DNA of 48,092 nucleotides from Thiorhodococcus mannitoliphagus (GCF_010915725.1 NZ_JAAIJR010000033.1:1-48092), one strand, 5' to 3'; shown: positions 25,550 to 38,518, numbered from the stretch's first letter. Numbers and translations are program-made. Notes: generated by a model not told the origin, from the letters alone.

Positions 25550-27466
25550 TCAGTGCTCCCCGGCCGGGCTTCCCACCTGACCGCCGTCGACGGCGCCAGA
25601 TGCGCCCTCCGACTCGCCACTGGGCTTGACAGGACGACGCGGCTCCTCGTCGTCCCAATCCTTGGGCGGACGCGGCGCACGGCCTGACATGATGTCGTTG
25701 ATCTGATCCGAGTCGATGGTCTCGTACTTCATCAGCGCGCCCGCCATGGCATGCAGATGCTCCATGTGTTCGACCAGCAGGCCGCGGGCGCGCTCATAGT
25801 TGCGCTCGACGATGCTGCGAATCTCCTCGTCGATGACGTGGGTGGTCTCGTCAGAGACGCTCTTATGCTGCGTCACCGAGTGGCCGAGGAAGACCTCCTG
25901 CTCGTCTTCACTGTAGGTCAGCGGACCGAGTCGGTCGGATAGCCCCCACTTGGTGACCATGTTGCGTGCGATCTCGGTCGCGCGGTGGATGTCGTTCTGC
26001 GCCCCCGTGGTGACGCTCTCCTCACCGAAGATCAGCTCCTCGGCCACGCGTCCGCCGAAGAGGCTGGAGACCTGACTTTCGAGCCGCTGCTTGCTGTAGC
26101 TGAAGCGGTCGTCCTCGGGCAGGAAGAGCGTGACACCCAGCGCGCGGCCGCGCGGGATGATGCTGACCTTGTGCACCGGATCGTGATCGGGCACCAGGCG
26201 GCCGACGATGGCGTGGCCGGACTCGTGGTAGGCCGTGAGCTTCTTCTCGTCCTCGGACATCACCATGGAGCGCCGCTCGGCGCCCATCATGATCTTGTCC
26301 TTGGCCTTCTCCATGTCGTCCATGTCGACCATCTTCTTGTCCGAGCGCGCCGCGAAGAGCGCCGCCTCGTTGACCAGGTTGGCGAGGTCGGCACCGGAGA
26401 AGCCTGGGGTACCACGCGCCAGCACCGAGGCCCTGACGTCCTCGCCTGCCGGGATCTTACGCATGTGCACCTTGAGGATCTGCTCGCGCCCGCGCACGTC
26501 AGGCAGCGGGACCACCACCTGACGATCGAAACGCCCTGGACGCAGCAGCGCCGGGTCAAGGACGTCTGGGCGGTTGGTCGCCGCGATGACGATGACGCCC
26601 TCATTACCCTCGAATCCGTCCATCTCGACCAGGAGCTGATTCAGGGTCTGCTCGCGCTCATCGTGACCGCCGCCCAAACCGGCGCCACGGTGACGACCCA
26701 CGGCGTCGATCTCATCGATGAAGATGATGCAGGGTGCGTGCTTCTTGGCCTGCTCGAACATATCGCGCACGCGAGAAGCACCCACGCCGACGAACATCTC
26801 GACGAAGTCCGAGCCCGAAATGGTGAAGAACGGCACCTTGGCCTCGCCGGCGATGGCGCGAGCCAGGAGCGTCTTGCCCGTGCCGGGCGGGCCGACCATG
26901 AGCACGCCCTTGGGGATCTTACCGCCGAGCTTCTGGAACTTGTTCGGGTCGCGCAGGAAATCGACCATCTCGGAGACTTCGTCCTTGGCCTCCTCGGCGC
27001 CCGCCACGTCCTGGAAGGTGACCTTCACCTGATCCTCGGACAACATGCGCGCCCGGCTCTTACCGAAGGACATGGCCCCGCGACCACCAGCGCCGCCCTG
27101 CATCTGGCGCATGAAGAGGATCCATAGCCCGACGAGGATCAACAGCGGGAACCAGTTGATCAGGACCTGCATCAGCACCGACTGTTTCTCGGGCGGTGCG
27201 GCCTTGATGATGACGTTATTGTTCAGCAAGTCCCCGACGAGCCCGTCGTCGCCCGGGCTGTAGGTGGAGAAGTGCTGGCCCGTCGCCGTGACACCCTCGA
27301 CCATCCGCCCCTGAATCGTCACCTCCTTCACGCTTCCAGCCTTCACCTGCTCGATGAAGTCCGAGTAGTTCAAACTCCTCGGGCTGGATTTGGTCGTGGT
27401 GAAATTGTTGAAGACGGACATCAGCACAATGGCGATGACCACCCAAAGTAATATGTTCTTCGCCAT
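25550..27466 (-). CDS. ftsH: FtsH ATP-dependent zinc metalloprotease
   Basis: A membrane-anchored AAA+ protease that degrades misfolded membrane proteins and regulators such as LpxC. TM1 (first 20 residues) and TM2 (about 102-120) flank a small periplasmic domain. Walker A is GPPGTGKT, Walker [13 protein letters not shown], the second region of homology follows ([19 protein letters not shown] in part), and the zinc site is HESGH. A Pro- and acid-rich tail ends the protein. The ATG at 27466 gives MAKNILLW; a GTG three codons earlier is possible. It lies between rlmE and glmM, probably one operon. Confidence 0.97.
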   Translation of the reverse strand: MAKNILLWVVIAIVLMSVFNNFTTTKSSPRSLNYSDFIEQVKAGSVKEVTIQGRMVEGVTATGQHFSTYSPGDDGLVGDLLNNNVIIKAAPPEKQSVLMQVLINWFPLLILVGLWILFMRQMQGGAGGRGAMSFGKSRARMLSEDQVKVTFQDVAGAEEAKDEVSEMVDFLRDPNKFQKLGGKIPKGVLMVGPPGTGKTLLARAIAGEAKVPFFTISGSDFVEMFVGVGASRVRDMFEQAKKHAPCIIFIDEIDAVGRHRGAGLGGGHDEREQTLNQLLVEMDGFEGNEGVIVIAATNRPDVLDPALLRPGRFDRQVVVPLPDVRGREQILKVHMRKIPAGEDVRASVLARGTPGFSGADLANLVNEAALFAARSDKKMVDMDDMEKAKDKIMMGAERRSMVMSEDEKKLTAYHESGHAIVGRLVPDHDPVHKVSIIPRGRALGVTLFLPEDDRFSYSKQRLESQVSSLFGGRVAEELIFGEESVTTGAQNDIHRATEIARNMVTKWGLSDRLGPLTYSEDEQEVFLGHSVTQHKSVSDETTHVIDEEIRSIVERNYERARGLLVEHMEHLHAMAGALMKYETIDSDQINDIMSGRAPRPPKDWDDEEPRRPVKPSGESEGASGAVDGGQVGSPAGEH

Positions 27467-27543
27467 GTCACTCACGGCTTGCTGCCCCTAGAATTCGATC
27501 GAGTAAAAGGCCCGGATAAACGGGGAAAACTAGCACCGACGGC

Positions 27544-28164
27544 TCAATGATGAAAGCCTCGTGCGACGAGAAATACCTCGCGGCTTTCCGGCCTGGAGGA
27601 TTTCGGCTTGCGCGTGGCGACCTGCTTGAAGCTCGTACGCAGGTCGCGCACATAGTCGTCGAAGCCCGCGCCATGGAAAGCTTTGACGACCATGGCCCCA
27701 CCTAGTTTCAACTGCTCGCGCGCTAGATCCAAGGCTAGCTCGATCAAGTACATCGCGCGCGTCTGGTCGACCACCGTCGTTCCGGTGATATTGGGGGCCA
27801 TGTCCGAAAGCACCAGATCCAGCGGCTCACCACCCAAGGCATCGCGAAGCTGGTCGAGAACCTCGTCTTCGCGAAAATCACCCTCGATGAAGCAAACATC
27901 CGCCAGCGGGTCCATCGCCAGGATATCGAGCGCGATCACCTGACCACGGGCACCGACCAGACGACTGGCGATCTGCGACCAGCTGCCAGGCGCCGCGCCC
28001 AGATCGAGCACGCGCATACCGGGCTTGAGTACAGGGTCCTTCTCTTGGATCTCGAGCAGCTTGTAAGCGGCACGCGAACGATAGCCGTCCTGCTGCGTTC
28101 GCTTGACATAGGGATCGTTGACGTGGCGGTCGAGCCAGCGCCGGCTAGATTTCGTCTTTGCCAT
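27544..28164 (-). CDS. rlmE: RlmE (FtsJ/RrmJ) 23S rRNA 2'-O-methyltransferase
   Basis: A 206-residue methyltransferase that modifies U2552 of 23S rRNA late in 50S assembly. The SAM-binding LDLGAAPGSWSQ, the catalytic SDMAPN region and the VVKAFHG Lys are present. ATG 28164 (MAKTKSSRRWLDRH) is the family start. The rlmE-ftsH pair is conserved in proteobacteria. The usual divergent yhbY is not found upstream. Confidence 0.96.
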   Translation of the reverse strand: MAKTKSSRRWLDRHVNDPYVKRTQQDGYRSRAAYKLLEIQEKDPVLKPGMRVLDLGAAPGSWSQIASRLVGARGQVIALDILAMDPLADVCFIEGDFREDEVLDQLRDALGGEPLDLVLSDMAPNITGTTVVDQTRAMYLIELALDLAREQLKLGGAMVVKAFHGAGFDDYVRDLRTSFKQVATRKPKSSRPESREVFLVARGFHH

Positions 28165-28360
28165 GGAGTCTGCTGCGGGTCGCCGCTGCCGCCATTCGAT
28201 CGAACGACGGCGCGGATAAGGGTCTTGCGCGACCGAGCACAGGCTCGCGACAAGACTTACAAGGGATGAGACCAAGACTCACAGGATATAGAAATCCCAT
28301 GCATCCGGCGAATCCCATCGAACCGACGGCCGATTCGACCCCATGAGCGCCCCGCGCGGA

Positions 28361-29212
28361 TCAGATGTCGTGCACCCAGGAGAAGCGAAAGATCTCCAGC
28401 AGAAATCCCGCTAGCCCGCCACCGAGCAGCCCGCCAACAACCGCCGTCTGAATCTCGTGGTGCATGGTCACGGCCGCGAGCTGCGGCAGCCCGCCCTCGG
28501 CACCCAGCAAGGGAGCCGCCACCATCCAGACGCTGCCCGCAGCGATGCCCGCCAAGATCGCCATGACCGCGGCCTCTATGAGATAGCAAGGGCGCGATTC
28601 CAGCCTGAGCCGCCGCGAGATCCGAACCCAGGCGCGCACCGATCCAACATAGAGCACGCCGCTGACGCTGACGAGAAATGCCAGGATGACGAAGGTCGAG
28701 AAGGGTGCTGGATGCAGCGGCTCGACCACGGCAAGCACCACGCCGCCAAAGGCGCCCGAACTGAGCCCCGCGAGCAACTTGCCGGGCACATGGCGCGAAC
28801 AGCGCCGCGGAAAAGCGACCGTCAAGCCAACTGCGGCGGCAAGCACGGAGGCGACGACGACGACATTTGTCAGCGTCGCCCCTTCAGAGAGCAAGATCAA
28901 GACAGCAACCCCCGCCACAGCGCCGATGCCAGTGCTGAGCAGCGCGAGTTCGCGCGCGCCATAGAGCACAGCGCCAGCCCCTGCAGCAAGGCCCGAGGCA
29001 AGCGGATAGGCGGACACACCTAGCCCGGCTCCGCTCATGAGTTCGAGAAGGCCGGTGAACAGCGGCGCGTAGATCATGCCGATCAGGCTCCAGACGATCG
29101 CCCTCATGAAGGCGAGTCTGACGCGCGACGCGGACGAGACGGGGCGAGAACCTAAGCGCTCATAAGGGCGCGCATTGGCAAAGTCGGAGGTTGTTTCGGA
29201 CGGGGTGGCCAT
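28361..29212 (-). CDS. Multi-pass inner membrane protein, unknown function
   Basis: About 283 residues from the ATG at 29212 (another start lies 19 codons upstream). I do not recognise a family. Roughly seven hydrophobic segments rich in Gly, Ala, Leu and Val are visible, starting near AIVWSLIGMIYAPLFTGLLEL and ending near AVVGGLLGGGLAGFLLEIF. One loop carries basic residues (RISRRLRLESRPC). No catalytic or transport motif stands out. It is transcribed toward rlmE about 196 bp away and away from the HiPIP gene, whose terminator precedes it, so it probably has its own promoter. Confidence 0.65.
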   Translation of the reverse strand: MATPSETTSDFANARPYERLGSRPVSSASRVRLAFMRAIVWSLIGMIYAPLFTGLLELMSGAGLGVSAYPLASGLAAGAGAVLYGARELALLSTGIGAVAGVAVLILLSEGATLTNVVVVASVLAAAVGLTVAFPRRCSRHVPGKLLAGLSSGAFGGVVLAVVEPLHPAPFSTFVILAFLVSVSGVLYVGSVRAWVRISRRLRLESRPCYLIEAAVMAILAGIAAGSVWMVAAPLLGAEGGLPQLAAVTMHHEIQTAVVGGLLGGGLAGFLLEIFRFSWVHDI

Positions 29213-29528
29213 CGCCAAGAATTCCGCAAAAGAGAGTGACTGCAAAGAACCATAAGAATGCCCGAGCAATGGCTCGTCCCCCTATGATCCAACTCAAGGA
29301 TGCCCCGGAAAGCCAACCGCTCCCGCTGACATCTGACCGGGAGCCCATCGAGCACCGACGCAGCCCAGGAGGACACGGCCTTGGCCGTCATAACATAACA
29401 ATGCTTTGGCCGTCTCCTTCGATCTCAAGGCTAGATCGCAAGCGGCGGCAGGACAGAGACCCCTTTCACAGCCAACGAAAAACGGGGCCGAAGCCCCGTT
29501 TTCGATTCCGAGAATCGAGACGACCTGC
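29213..29528. other. Gap between the membrane protein gene and the HiPIP gene
   Basis: About 316 bp with no gene I can support. It contains the HiPIP terminator (29479-29502) and presumably the promoter of the membrane protein gene. Confidence 0.5.
29479..29502 (-). terminator. Rho-independent terminator of the HiPIP gene
   Basis: Read on the minus strand, AAAACGGGGC-TTCG-GCCCCGTTTT forms a 10-bp stem with a stable tetraloop, followed by a short T-rich run, 27 bp beyond the stop codon. Confidence 0.85.
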
Positions 29529-29891
29529 TCAGCCTGCCTTCAAGGTCCAGGAAGCGCACCAGCCGTTGACGTTGATCAGCTTGCCAGGGAAGAGCTGGCA
29601 GCCTTTGTAATCACCTTCACCGACATCTGCCAACATGAAGTTGCAGTTCGCGCAATGCTGCTGATCGGGCGGAAGGCCCGGACGCGCAGAGGCAACACGC
29701 TCGGACGCGGCCGCGTCTGCGTGGTACTTCAGGGCCTGAGCGGTAGGATCGTCCGCGGTGACAGCGTTTGCAGGGGCTTGCGCGCGCGCGGTGCCCAAGC
29801 CGACCATGTTGATCACCGGGATGGCTGCTGCAGTGCCGAGCATAACCTTGACGGCGTCGCGACGGCTCTTGCTCATTGGCTTATCAGACAT
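29529..29891 (-). CDS. hip: High-potential iron-sulfur protein (HiPIP) precursor
   Basis: A 120-residue precursor with a twin-arginine signal ([13 protein letters not shown]) cleaved near AQA (about residue 39), leaving a mature protein of about 81-83 residues. The four [4Fe-4S] ligands are Cys80, 83, 98 and 112 ([23 protein letters not shown]). It closely resembles Allochromatium vinosum HiPIP. In purple sulfur bacteria HiPIP carries electrons in the periplasm from the cytochrome bc1 complex to the photosynthetic reaction centre. ATG 29891 has an AGGAG site at good distance. The gene is monocistronic with a clear terminator. It is the best taxonomic marker in the window. Confidence 0.95.
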   Translation of the reverse strand: MSDKPMSKSRRDAVKVMLGTAAAIPVINMVGLGTARAQAPANAVTADDPTAQALKYHADAAASERVASARPGLPPDQQHCANCNFMLADVGEGDYKGCQLFPGKLINVNGWCASWTLKAG

Positions 29892-30044
29892 GAATGTCAC
29901 TCCTAGTTAAGGCACAGTGTGGTGATTCCGACACTCCCAGCCGGTTGCCGAGAGCCGCCCGCCATTGTGCAACACTGGGCTGAAAAAGGCGAGCGTTCCG
30001 CCGTGACATTGCCACGGGCAACCGTCGTCTACAGTTAGAGGCGA

Positions 30045-30509
30045 TCATCTAACGAAAGTGCCGGCACCGATGAAGTGGGACCTCCAGTACTTGGTATCGA
30101 GCTTGGACACGAGGACCTGCTTGCGCGACGTCGAGGCGTGCACGAAGCGCCCCTCATCGACCATCAGCCCGACGTGGTAGGAGTCCGGCCCCGTCTTGAA
30201 AAAAACCAGATCACCCGCTCGCAAGCGCCCACGCCTGACACGCTTGGCGGCCTTGTGCTGCGCGGCTGCGGTGCGGGGAATGGAGAGTCCAGCCTGACTG
30301 TGGGCATAGTAGGTCAGCCCACTGCAGTCGAAACCCTCCCGCGGCGCCTCAGCACCCCAGACATAGGGCTTGCCGACCTGCGCGAGTCCGTTGTGCACCA
30401 GGTCCGAGCGTTTCCCGCCCGAGCCCCCGAGTCCGGCACAGCCGGAGACCAGCAGGGCCAGGCAGATGACAAGGAGCAAGTTCTGATCGAGCGCGCGGCA
30501 TCTCCTCAT
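30045..30509 (-). CDS. NlpC/P60 family lipoprotein, cell-wall peptidase
   Basis: A 154-residue lipoprotein: signal peptide and lipobox LVSGC (acylated Cys24), then an NlpC/P60 domain with catalytic Cys62 (FDCSGLTYYAH), His112 (YHVGLMV) and His124 (FVHAST). Family members cleave peptidoglycan stem peptides. The length matches Spr/NlpC-type proteins. An in-frame TTG six codons upstream is less likely than this ATG, which has GAGAG before it. The gene lies between HiPIP and the divergent trxB. Confidence 0.9.
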   Translation of the reverse strand: MRRCRALDQNLLLVICLALLVSGCAGLGGSGGKRSDLVHNGLAQVGKPYVWGAEAPREGFDCSGLTYYAHSQAGLSIPRTAAAQHKAAKRVRRGRLRAGDLVFFKTGPDSYHVGLMVDEGRFVHASTSRKQVLVSKLDTKYWRSHFIGAGTFVR

Positions 30510-30543
30510 AAACAACTCTCGATTCAAGGGCTAATGACTTGTA

Positions 30544-30572
30544 ATCATAGAGACTCTATCGAGCATTTTCAC
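30544..30572 (-). promoter_or_regulatory. Likely sigma-70 promoter of the NlpC/P60 gene
   Basis: On the minus strand GTGAAA, 17 bases, then TATGAT lies about 35 bp before the start codon. The spacing is ideal and the -10 is one base from consensus. Confidence 0.45.
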
Positions 30573-31954
<1,382 letters not shown>

Positions 31955-32135
31955 CGCCGGGCCGACGACGCAGCAGCCTTCGCCGTCGGCGCAACCCCTT
32001 GTACTCAACCGAGAGATTCCGAACGACCGCCTGGCTCGGAACCGAGTTGCCGAGAAGGGAACCCGGTTGCCTGGATTGGCTGACCGTGAGACGCCCCTAT
32101 CTGAGAGGTCATGACGTAACGACCTTCCGGATTTG

Positions 32136-33293
32136 ATGTACAAACTCACAACGCATTCGACAATCGCCGAGATTCCCGCACCCACCTGGAATGCGCTCGC
32201 CGATCCCGACACGCCCTTCATGCGCCATGAGTTCCTTCACGCGATGGAGGAGCACGGATGCGTTGGCGAGCGGCTCGGCTGGATTCCAACCCATCTCGCG
32301 CTGCGCGACGACAATGACCGCGTGGTCGCGGCCGCGCCTTGCTACATCAAGCTGAATTCATACGGCGAATTCGTCTTCGATTGGAGCTGGGCCGATGCCT
32401 ATGAGCGCAGCGGCCGGCGCTACTATCCCAAATTGGTCATCGCCTCGCCCTACACACCGGCAACCGGCCCACGCATCCTCAGGGGGCGCGCGCAACAGCC
32501 GGATGCGCTCGCGCGAGCGCTTGCCCAAGGGGCGGTCCAGGTCGCGGAGCGACTCGGCGTCTCCTCTCTGCACTGGCTCTTCACCACGGACGAGGAGACG
32601 ACCCAGTTGGAAAAGACTGGCCTGATGCGACGTGTCGGCTGCCAGTTCCATTGGCAAACGCGCGGCTACGCGACCTTCGACGACTTTCTATCCAGCCTCA
32701 GCGCCGCCAAGCGCAAGATGATCAAGCGCGAACGCCGCCGCGTCGCCGAGAGCGGCCTGCGCATCCGACGCGTGCGCGGCGACGCGGTGACAGAAGCCGA
32801 ATGGGCCATCTTCCACCAGCTGTACTGCGATACCTTCGACAAGCGCGGCGGTCTCCCGACCTTGACACTGCCCTTCTTCCTGCAGATCGCGGAGTCTATG
32901 GGCGAGCAATTGCTGCTGGTGCTCGCCTACGATGGCCCCGCCGTGGTCGCCGCCGCATTCAATCTCCTCGGCCCCCGCTCGCTTTATGGACGTCACTGGG
33001 GCTGTTTTCGCGACTACCACAGCCTGCACTTCGAGGCCTGCTATTATCAGGGCCTCGACCACTGCATCGAGAAGGGTCTCGAGCGTTTCGAACCAGGCGC
33101 GCAAGGCGAGCACAAGATCAGTCGCGGTTTCTTGCCGACGCGCACCTGGTCCGCCCATTGGATCGCCGAGCCCGACTTCCGATCTGCCGTTTCTCGATTT
33201 CTCCTGGCGGAGACTCAGTCGATGGACGACTATATCGTGGAGATGGATAGACGCAGTCCCTATCGGTCCGACACTGCCATGGATCCCACTTGA
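32136..33293 (+). CDS. GNAT-fold N-acyltransferase of the COG3146 type
   Basis: A 385-residue protein of the family called predicted N-acyltransferase or FemAB-like (YKLTTHSTIAEIPAPTWNALA; the FFDWSWADAYERSGRRYYPKL-type block near 87-105; SSLHWLFTTDEE; HWGCFRDYHSLHFEACYYQG; EHKISRGFLPTRTWSAHWI in part). Family members have a double GNAT fold; the substrate is not established. It lies between trxB and aat, 33 bp before the latter. Because aat and ate are also GNAT-fold aminoacyl transferases, its place here may be functional, but that is inference. An in-frame TTG precedes the ATG. Confidence 0.78.
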   Translation: MYKLTTHSTIAEIPAPTWNALADPDTPFMRHEFLHAMEEHGCVGERLGWIPTHLALRDDNDRVVAAAPCYIKLNSYGEFVFDWSWADAYERSGRRYYPKLVIASPYTPATGPRILRGRAQQPDALARALAQGAVQVAERLGVSSLHWLFTTDEETTQLEKTGLMRRVGCQFHWQTRGYATFDDFLSSLSAAKRKMIKRERRRVAESGLRIRRVRGDAVTEAEWAIFHQLYCDTFDKRGGLPTLTLPFFLQIAESMGEQLLLVLAYDGPAVVAAAFNLLGPRSLYGRHWGCFRDYHSLHFEACYYQGLDHCIEKGLERFEPGAQGEHKISRGFLPTRTWSAHWIAEPDFRSAVSRFLLAETQSMDDYIVEMDRRSPYRSDTAMDPT

Positions 33294-33326
33294 GAGGCAG
33301 ACTGAGCTTCGCAGAACCGCGCCGTC

Positions 33327-34079
33327 ATGATCGCCCTACTCGACCCCAACAATCGCACGAGCTTCCCCGATGCGCGACAGGCGCTGCGGGAACCCAACGG
33401 ACTGCTTGCCGTCGGCGGGGACCTTTCGCCCACGCGCCTGGAGCACGCCTATCGGCGCGGCATCTTTCCCTGGTTCAGCGCCGACGACCCTATCCTATGG
33501 TGGTCACCAGACCCCAGGACCGTGCTCTTTCCAGACAAGATTCGCGTCTCCCGCAGCCTGCGCAAACGTCTGCGCAAGGACCTGCTTTCCGTCACCCTGG
33601 ATCGCGATTTCGCCGGAGTCATCCATGGCTGCTCACAACCACGCGAAGCGGACGGCGGAACCTGGCTGATTCCAAAGATGATTGCGGCCTACGAAGCCCT
33701 GCACGCGCGAGGACTGGCACACTCCGTCGAGGTTTGGGCGGAAGGCAGGCTGGTTGGCGGCCTCTACGGAGTGGCCATTGGCGGGGCCTTCTTCGGCGAG
33801 TCCATGTTCAGCCGCGTCACGGATGCCTCCAAGGTCGCCTTGGTCCATCTCTGCAAGACGCTCGATGACTGGGGGTTCGGTGTCGTCGACTGCCAGATGC
33901 GCACCGACCACCTCGTGAGCATGGGCGCGATCGAGATCCCGCGCTCGGAGTTCATCACCCTACTCAACCGCTACTGCGACGCCCCGAACCGATGCGGAAG
34001 CTGGGATGACGGCGCCCCACCACGGAGTTCCAACAGGATTTGGCCCCTTGCCGAAGCGGACAATGTCGCGCCATCATGA
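33327..34079 (+). CDS. aat: Leucyl/phenylalanyl-tRNA-protein transferase
   Basis: A 250-residue Aat that adds Leu or Phe from tRNA to proteins with N-terminal Lys or Arg, making them ClpAP substrates. Signatures include GLLAVGGDLSP, AYRRGIFPWFS, WWSPDPR, AYEALHARGLAHSVEVW and GGLYGVAIGGAFFGESMFS. The C-terminal tail after about 225 is longer than in E. coli. Its stop overlaps the ate start (ATGA). Confidence 0.96.
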   Translation: MIALLDPNNRTSFPDARQALREPNGLLAVGGDLSPTRLEHAYRRGIFPWFSADDPILWWSPDPRTVLFPDKIRVSRSLRKRLRKDLLSVTLDRDFAGVIHGCSQPREADGGTWLIPKMIAAYEALHARGLAHSVEVWAEGRLVGGLYGVAIGGAFFGESMFSRVTDASKVALVHLCKTLDDWGFGVVDCQMRTDHLVSMGAIEIPRSEFITLLNRYCDAPNRCGSWDDGAPPRSSNRIWPLAEADNVAPS

Positions 34080-34840
34080 CCCAGTCAGTCGATCACAACC
34101 ACGGGCGCCACCTCTCGCTCTACATGACGGCCGACCACGCTTGCTCTTACCTGGACGACCAACTCGCCCGCACCCTCTTTGTCGACCCGACCGCGAGGAT
34201 CGACAACGCCACCTACCAGATTCTCATCGACCAGGGTTTCCGCCGCAGCGGCGCCCATGTCTACCGCCCGGCTTGCCGCGGCTGCGCTCATTGCGTTCCG
34301 GTCCGCATCCCGGTGAACGCCTTTCAGCCAGATCGCTCACAACGTCGTAACTGGAAACGCAATGCCAGCGAACTGAGCCTCGTCGATCGTCCCTCTGCCT
34401 TCGTGGATGAGCACTTCGCGCTCTATCAGCGCTATCTGCTCGACCGGCACCCTGATGGATCCATGGCCGAGGACACCAGCGAGGAAAGCTACCGACGCTT
34501 CTTGGTCGAGCACTGGGGCGGGACCACCCGATTCCTCGAACTGCGCTTGGAAGACCGACTCATCGGCGTCGCCGTCACGGATGTTCTCAATCAGGGCCTG
34601 TCGGCCGTCTACACCTTCTTCGACCCGGAGGAGCGCGCTCGCGCGCCAGGGACCTTTGCCGTGCTTGCGCAGATTGAGGCCGCGCGCAGGCTAGCACTGC
34701 CTTACCTCTACCTCGGCTATTGGATCGGTGCCTGCCGCAAGATGTCATACAAGGAGCGATTTCGCCCCATCGAAGCCTGGGATGGGCAGCTCTGGAGACG
34801 TTTCGAGCGCGCCGAAAAGCTCAGCTTGCATGGACACTAA
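34076..34840 (+). CDS. bpt: Aspartate/glutamate leucyltransferase (Bpt/Ate family)
   Basis: A 254-residue arginyl/leucyl-transferase of the proteobacterial Bpt type, which adds Leu to N-terminal Asp or Glu to create ClpS-recognised N-degrons. N-terminal Cys motif (YRPACRGCAHCVPVR), then DEHFALYQRYLLDRH, YTFFDPEERARAPGTFAVL and YLYLGYWIGACRKMSYKERF are typical. It starts inside the aat stop (ATGA) and is therefore coupled. Older annotations call it ate. Confidence 0.95.
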   Translation: MTQSVDHNHGRHLSLYMTADHACSYLDDQLARTLFVDPTARIDNATYQILIDQGFRRSGAHVYRPACRGCAHCVPVRIPVNAFQPDRSQRRNWKRNASELSLVDRPSAFVDEHFALYQRYLLDRHPDGSMAEDTSEESYRRFLVEHWGGTTRFLELRLEDRLIGVAVTDVLNQGLSAVYTFFDPEERARAPGTFAVLAQIEAARRLALPYLYLGYWIGACRKMSYKERFRPIEAWDGQLWRRFERAEKLSLHGH

Positions 34841-34857
34841 GAAAATGCCCATCCTTG

Positions 34858-34976
34858 TTTCCCGATGCGAGCGATGCCGCCCGAAATCCCCCCTAGCCCC
34901 CCTTTGCGAAAGGGGGGAAGTTAGGCCCCTTTGCGAAAAGGGGGAAGTTGTTGATGCACACTTCACAAAGCGCTGA
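34858..34976. repeat. Copy B of the dispersed CTTTGCGAAAG repeat, with internal duplication
   Basis: It has the same blocks as copy A (TTTCCCGATGCGA, GCCCGAAATCCCCCCT, CTTTGCGAAAGG, AAGTTGTTGATG, AAAGCGCTGA). The CCCCTTTGCGAAA-GGGGGAAGTT part occurs twice in tandem. It lies 17 bp after the bpt stop and could act as its terminator. Confidence 0.85.
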
Positions 34977-35009
34977 TTGCTCCTTTCGCTCACCACCTAT
35001 CGGTTTTAT

Positions 35010-35059
35010 GTAGCCAGGGCTTCCAGCCCTGGCAAACCAGGCCAGGATGGCCTGGCTAC
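35010..35059. repeat. Nested hairpin repeat (GTAGCCAG...CTGGCTAC)
   Basis: Outer arms GTAGCCAG and CTGGCTAC enclose two smaller palindromes (CCAGGGCTTCCAGCCCTGG and AGGCCAGGATGGCCT). It looks like another short dispersed palindrome; only one copy is in the window. Confidence 0.6.
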
Positions 35060-35129
35060 GCAGGCTTGGAGCGGCTGTTCCGGTTGATTTCGGGAAACCC
35101 ATAGGTGTTGAGGCTCCTTTCGATATCTC

Positions 35130-35159
35130 CTGCCGCTCGCCCAGCCTCTATGCTACAAT
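35130..35159 (+). promoter_or_regulatory. Probable infA promoter (extended -10)
   Basis: TGCTACAAT (35151-35159) is an extended -10 box. A weak -35 (CTGCCG, 35130-35135) lies 18 bp upstream. The gene begins 46 bp beyond the -10. Confidence 0.4.
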
Positions 35160-35205
35160 CCCGCAGCTTTGAAGCCTGCGTTGTAACCCAAACAAATCCA
35201 CGCCT

Positions 35206-35424
35206 ATGTCAAAAGACGACGTCATCCAAATGGAAGGCACGGTCATGGAGACCCTGCCCAATACGGTCTTTCGTGTCGAACTCGAGAACGGCCACACGGT
35301 AACGGCCCATATCTCGGGAAAGATGCGCAAGCACTACATCCGCATCCTTACCGGAGATAAGGTCACCGTCGAACTCACGCCCTACGACCTAACCAAGGGT
35401 CGTATCGTCTACCGCGCGCGCTGA
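35206..35424 (+). CDS. infA: Translation initiation factor IF-1
   Basis: A 72-residue OB-fold protein with the standard family sequence ([46 protein letters not shown]). It binds the 30S A site with IF-2 and IF-3. Placement between the transferases and clpA is a known gammaproteobacterial order. Confidence 0.98.
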   Translation: MSKDDVIQMEGTVMETLPNTVFRVELENGHTVTAHISGKMRKHYIRILTGDKVTVELTPYDLTKGRIVYRAR

Positions 35425-35462
35425 CACAGCCCTTTCGCGGCCAACCCAAAACTGCTTCTCCA

Positions 35463-35514
35463 GACAAAAGAGAACCCCGAAGCTCGCAGGCTCCGGGGCT
35501 CGTATCGCTTTTGT
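35463..35514. terminator. Bidirectional terminator between convergent infA and clpA
   Basis: An outer stem GACAAAAG/CTTTTGTC encloses a GC-rich hairpin (AACCCCGAAGC pairing with GGCTCCGGGGCT through G-U pairs). T-rich stretches lie on both sides, so it can serve both genes. Confidence 0.65.
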
Positions 35515-35579
35515 CGACGCTGGTCCCCTGCGGCTTCCGGTCACACCTGAGGCGCGACCGAAGGCCCCGTTAGAGATCC

Positions 35580-37841
<2,262 letters not shown>

Positions 37842-37909
37842 CGGCCTGTTCCAAGGGTGGGTTTACGGAACCGTTATCACTCTCGCGCCTATAGGTCAAC
37901 TGCCGTCAC

Positions 37910-38233
37910 CTATGCCTCTTCCATGGTGCACATGAGTGGATGCTGATGACTGCGCGCGTAGTCGTTGACTTGCGCGACCTTCGTCTCGGCGATGTCTTTC
38001 GTGAAAACACCGCAAACCCCAACGCCGCGTGTGTGGACGTGAAGCATGACTTGCGTCGCCTTCTCGCGATTCATGCCGAAAATAACTTCGAGCACGAGCA
38101 CCACGAACTCCATCGGCGTGTAATCGTCATTCAGCAGCAAAACCTTATATAAGGGCGGTCGTTTCAGCTTAGGACGGGCCTCTTGGACCGTTAGTCCAGA
38201 TTCTCGTTCCTCGCTAGGTATATCGTTGCTCAT
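37910..38233 (-). CDS. clpS: ClpS, N-degron adaptor of ClpA
   Basis: A 107-residue adaptor that recognises N-terminal Leu, Phe, Tyr and Trp and delivers them to ClpA. Signatures: [17 protein letters not shown], the substrate-pocket [24 protein letters not shown] in part, and the HQHPL-type end ([13 protein letters not shown]). It stands 68 bp before clpA. Together with aat and bpt the window holds the tagging and the reading enzymes of the pathway. Confidence 0.97.
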   Translation of the reverse strand: MSNDIPSEERESGLTVQEARPKLKRPPLYKVLLLNDDYTPMEFVVLVLEVIFGMNREKATQVMLHVHTRGVGVCGVFTKDIAETKVAQVNDYARSHQHPLMCTMEEA

Positions 38234-38393
38234 GATCTCGGATTCTAGTCATAGTTCATCAGTGCGCCATGCACCTCCAACGCCTTTGTGCGGGGGCCTA
38301 GAGTCGCCACTGCGAGCACCGCCATCGCCTCACCCTAGACCACACACCCGAGTACCCAAGCAGAAGCCGCACGGAGATTCAAGGGGGGGCAGT

Positions 38394-38421
38394 TTGACCA
38401 GCGAAATCAACTCACTATACT
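38394..38421 (+). promoter_or_regulatory. Promoter of the cold-shock gene
   Basis: TTGACC (38394-38399), 16 bp, TATACT (38416-38421): one base from consensus at each box. Transcription would begin near 38428, leaving a 5' leader of about 90 nt, as is common for cold-shock mRNAs. Confidence 0.6.
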
Positions 38422-38518
38422 ACGGAGTTGTGGTACCGCCCGCTGGATTCAAGGCAGGGTGCCAGGCGACTATAACGACCACCAACAAGAGTCCCGTAGA
38501 GGTAGGAGGAGTGCGACA

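Larger units (their letters stand above)
34841..35205. other. Repeat-rich gap between bpt and infA
   Basis: This 365-bp stretch has no gene. It holds copy B of the CTTTGCGAAAG repeat (34858-34976), a nested hairpin (35010-35059) and the probable infA promoter. Confidence 0.7.

Noticed and set aside
25985-27127. Plus-strand open frame of 380 codons opposite ftsH
   Set aside because: It is antisense to ftsH, and the His/Leu/Asp-rich composition is the mirror of conserved ftsH codons.
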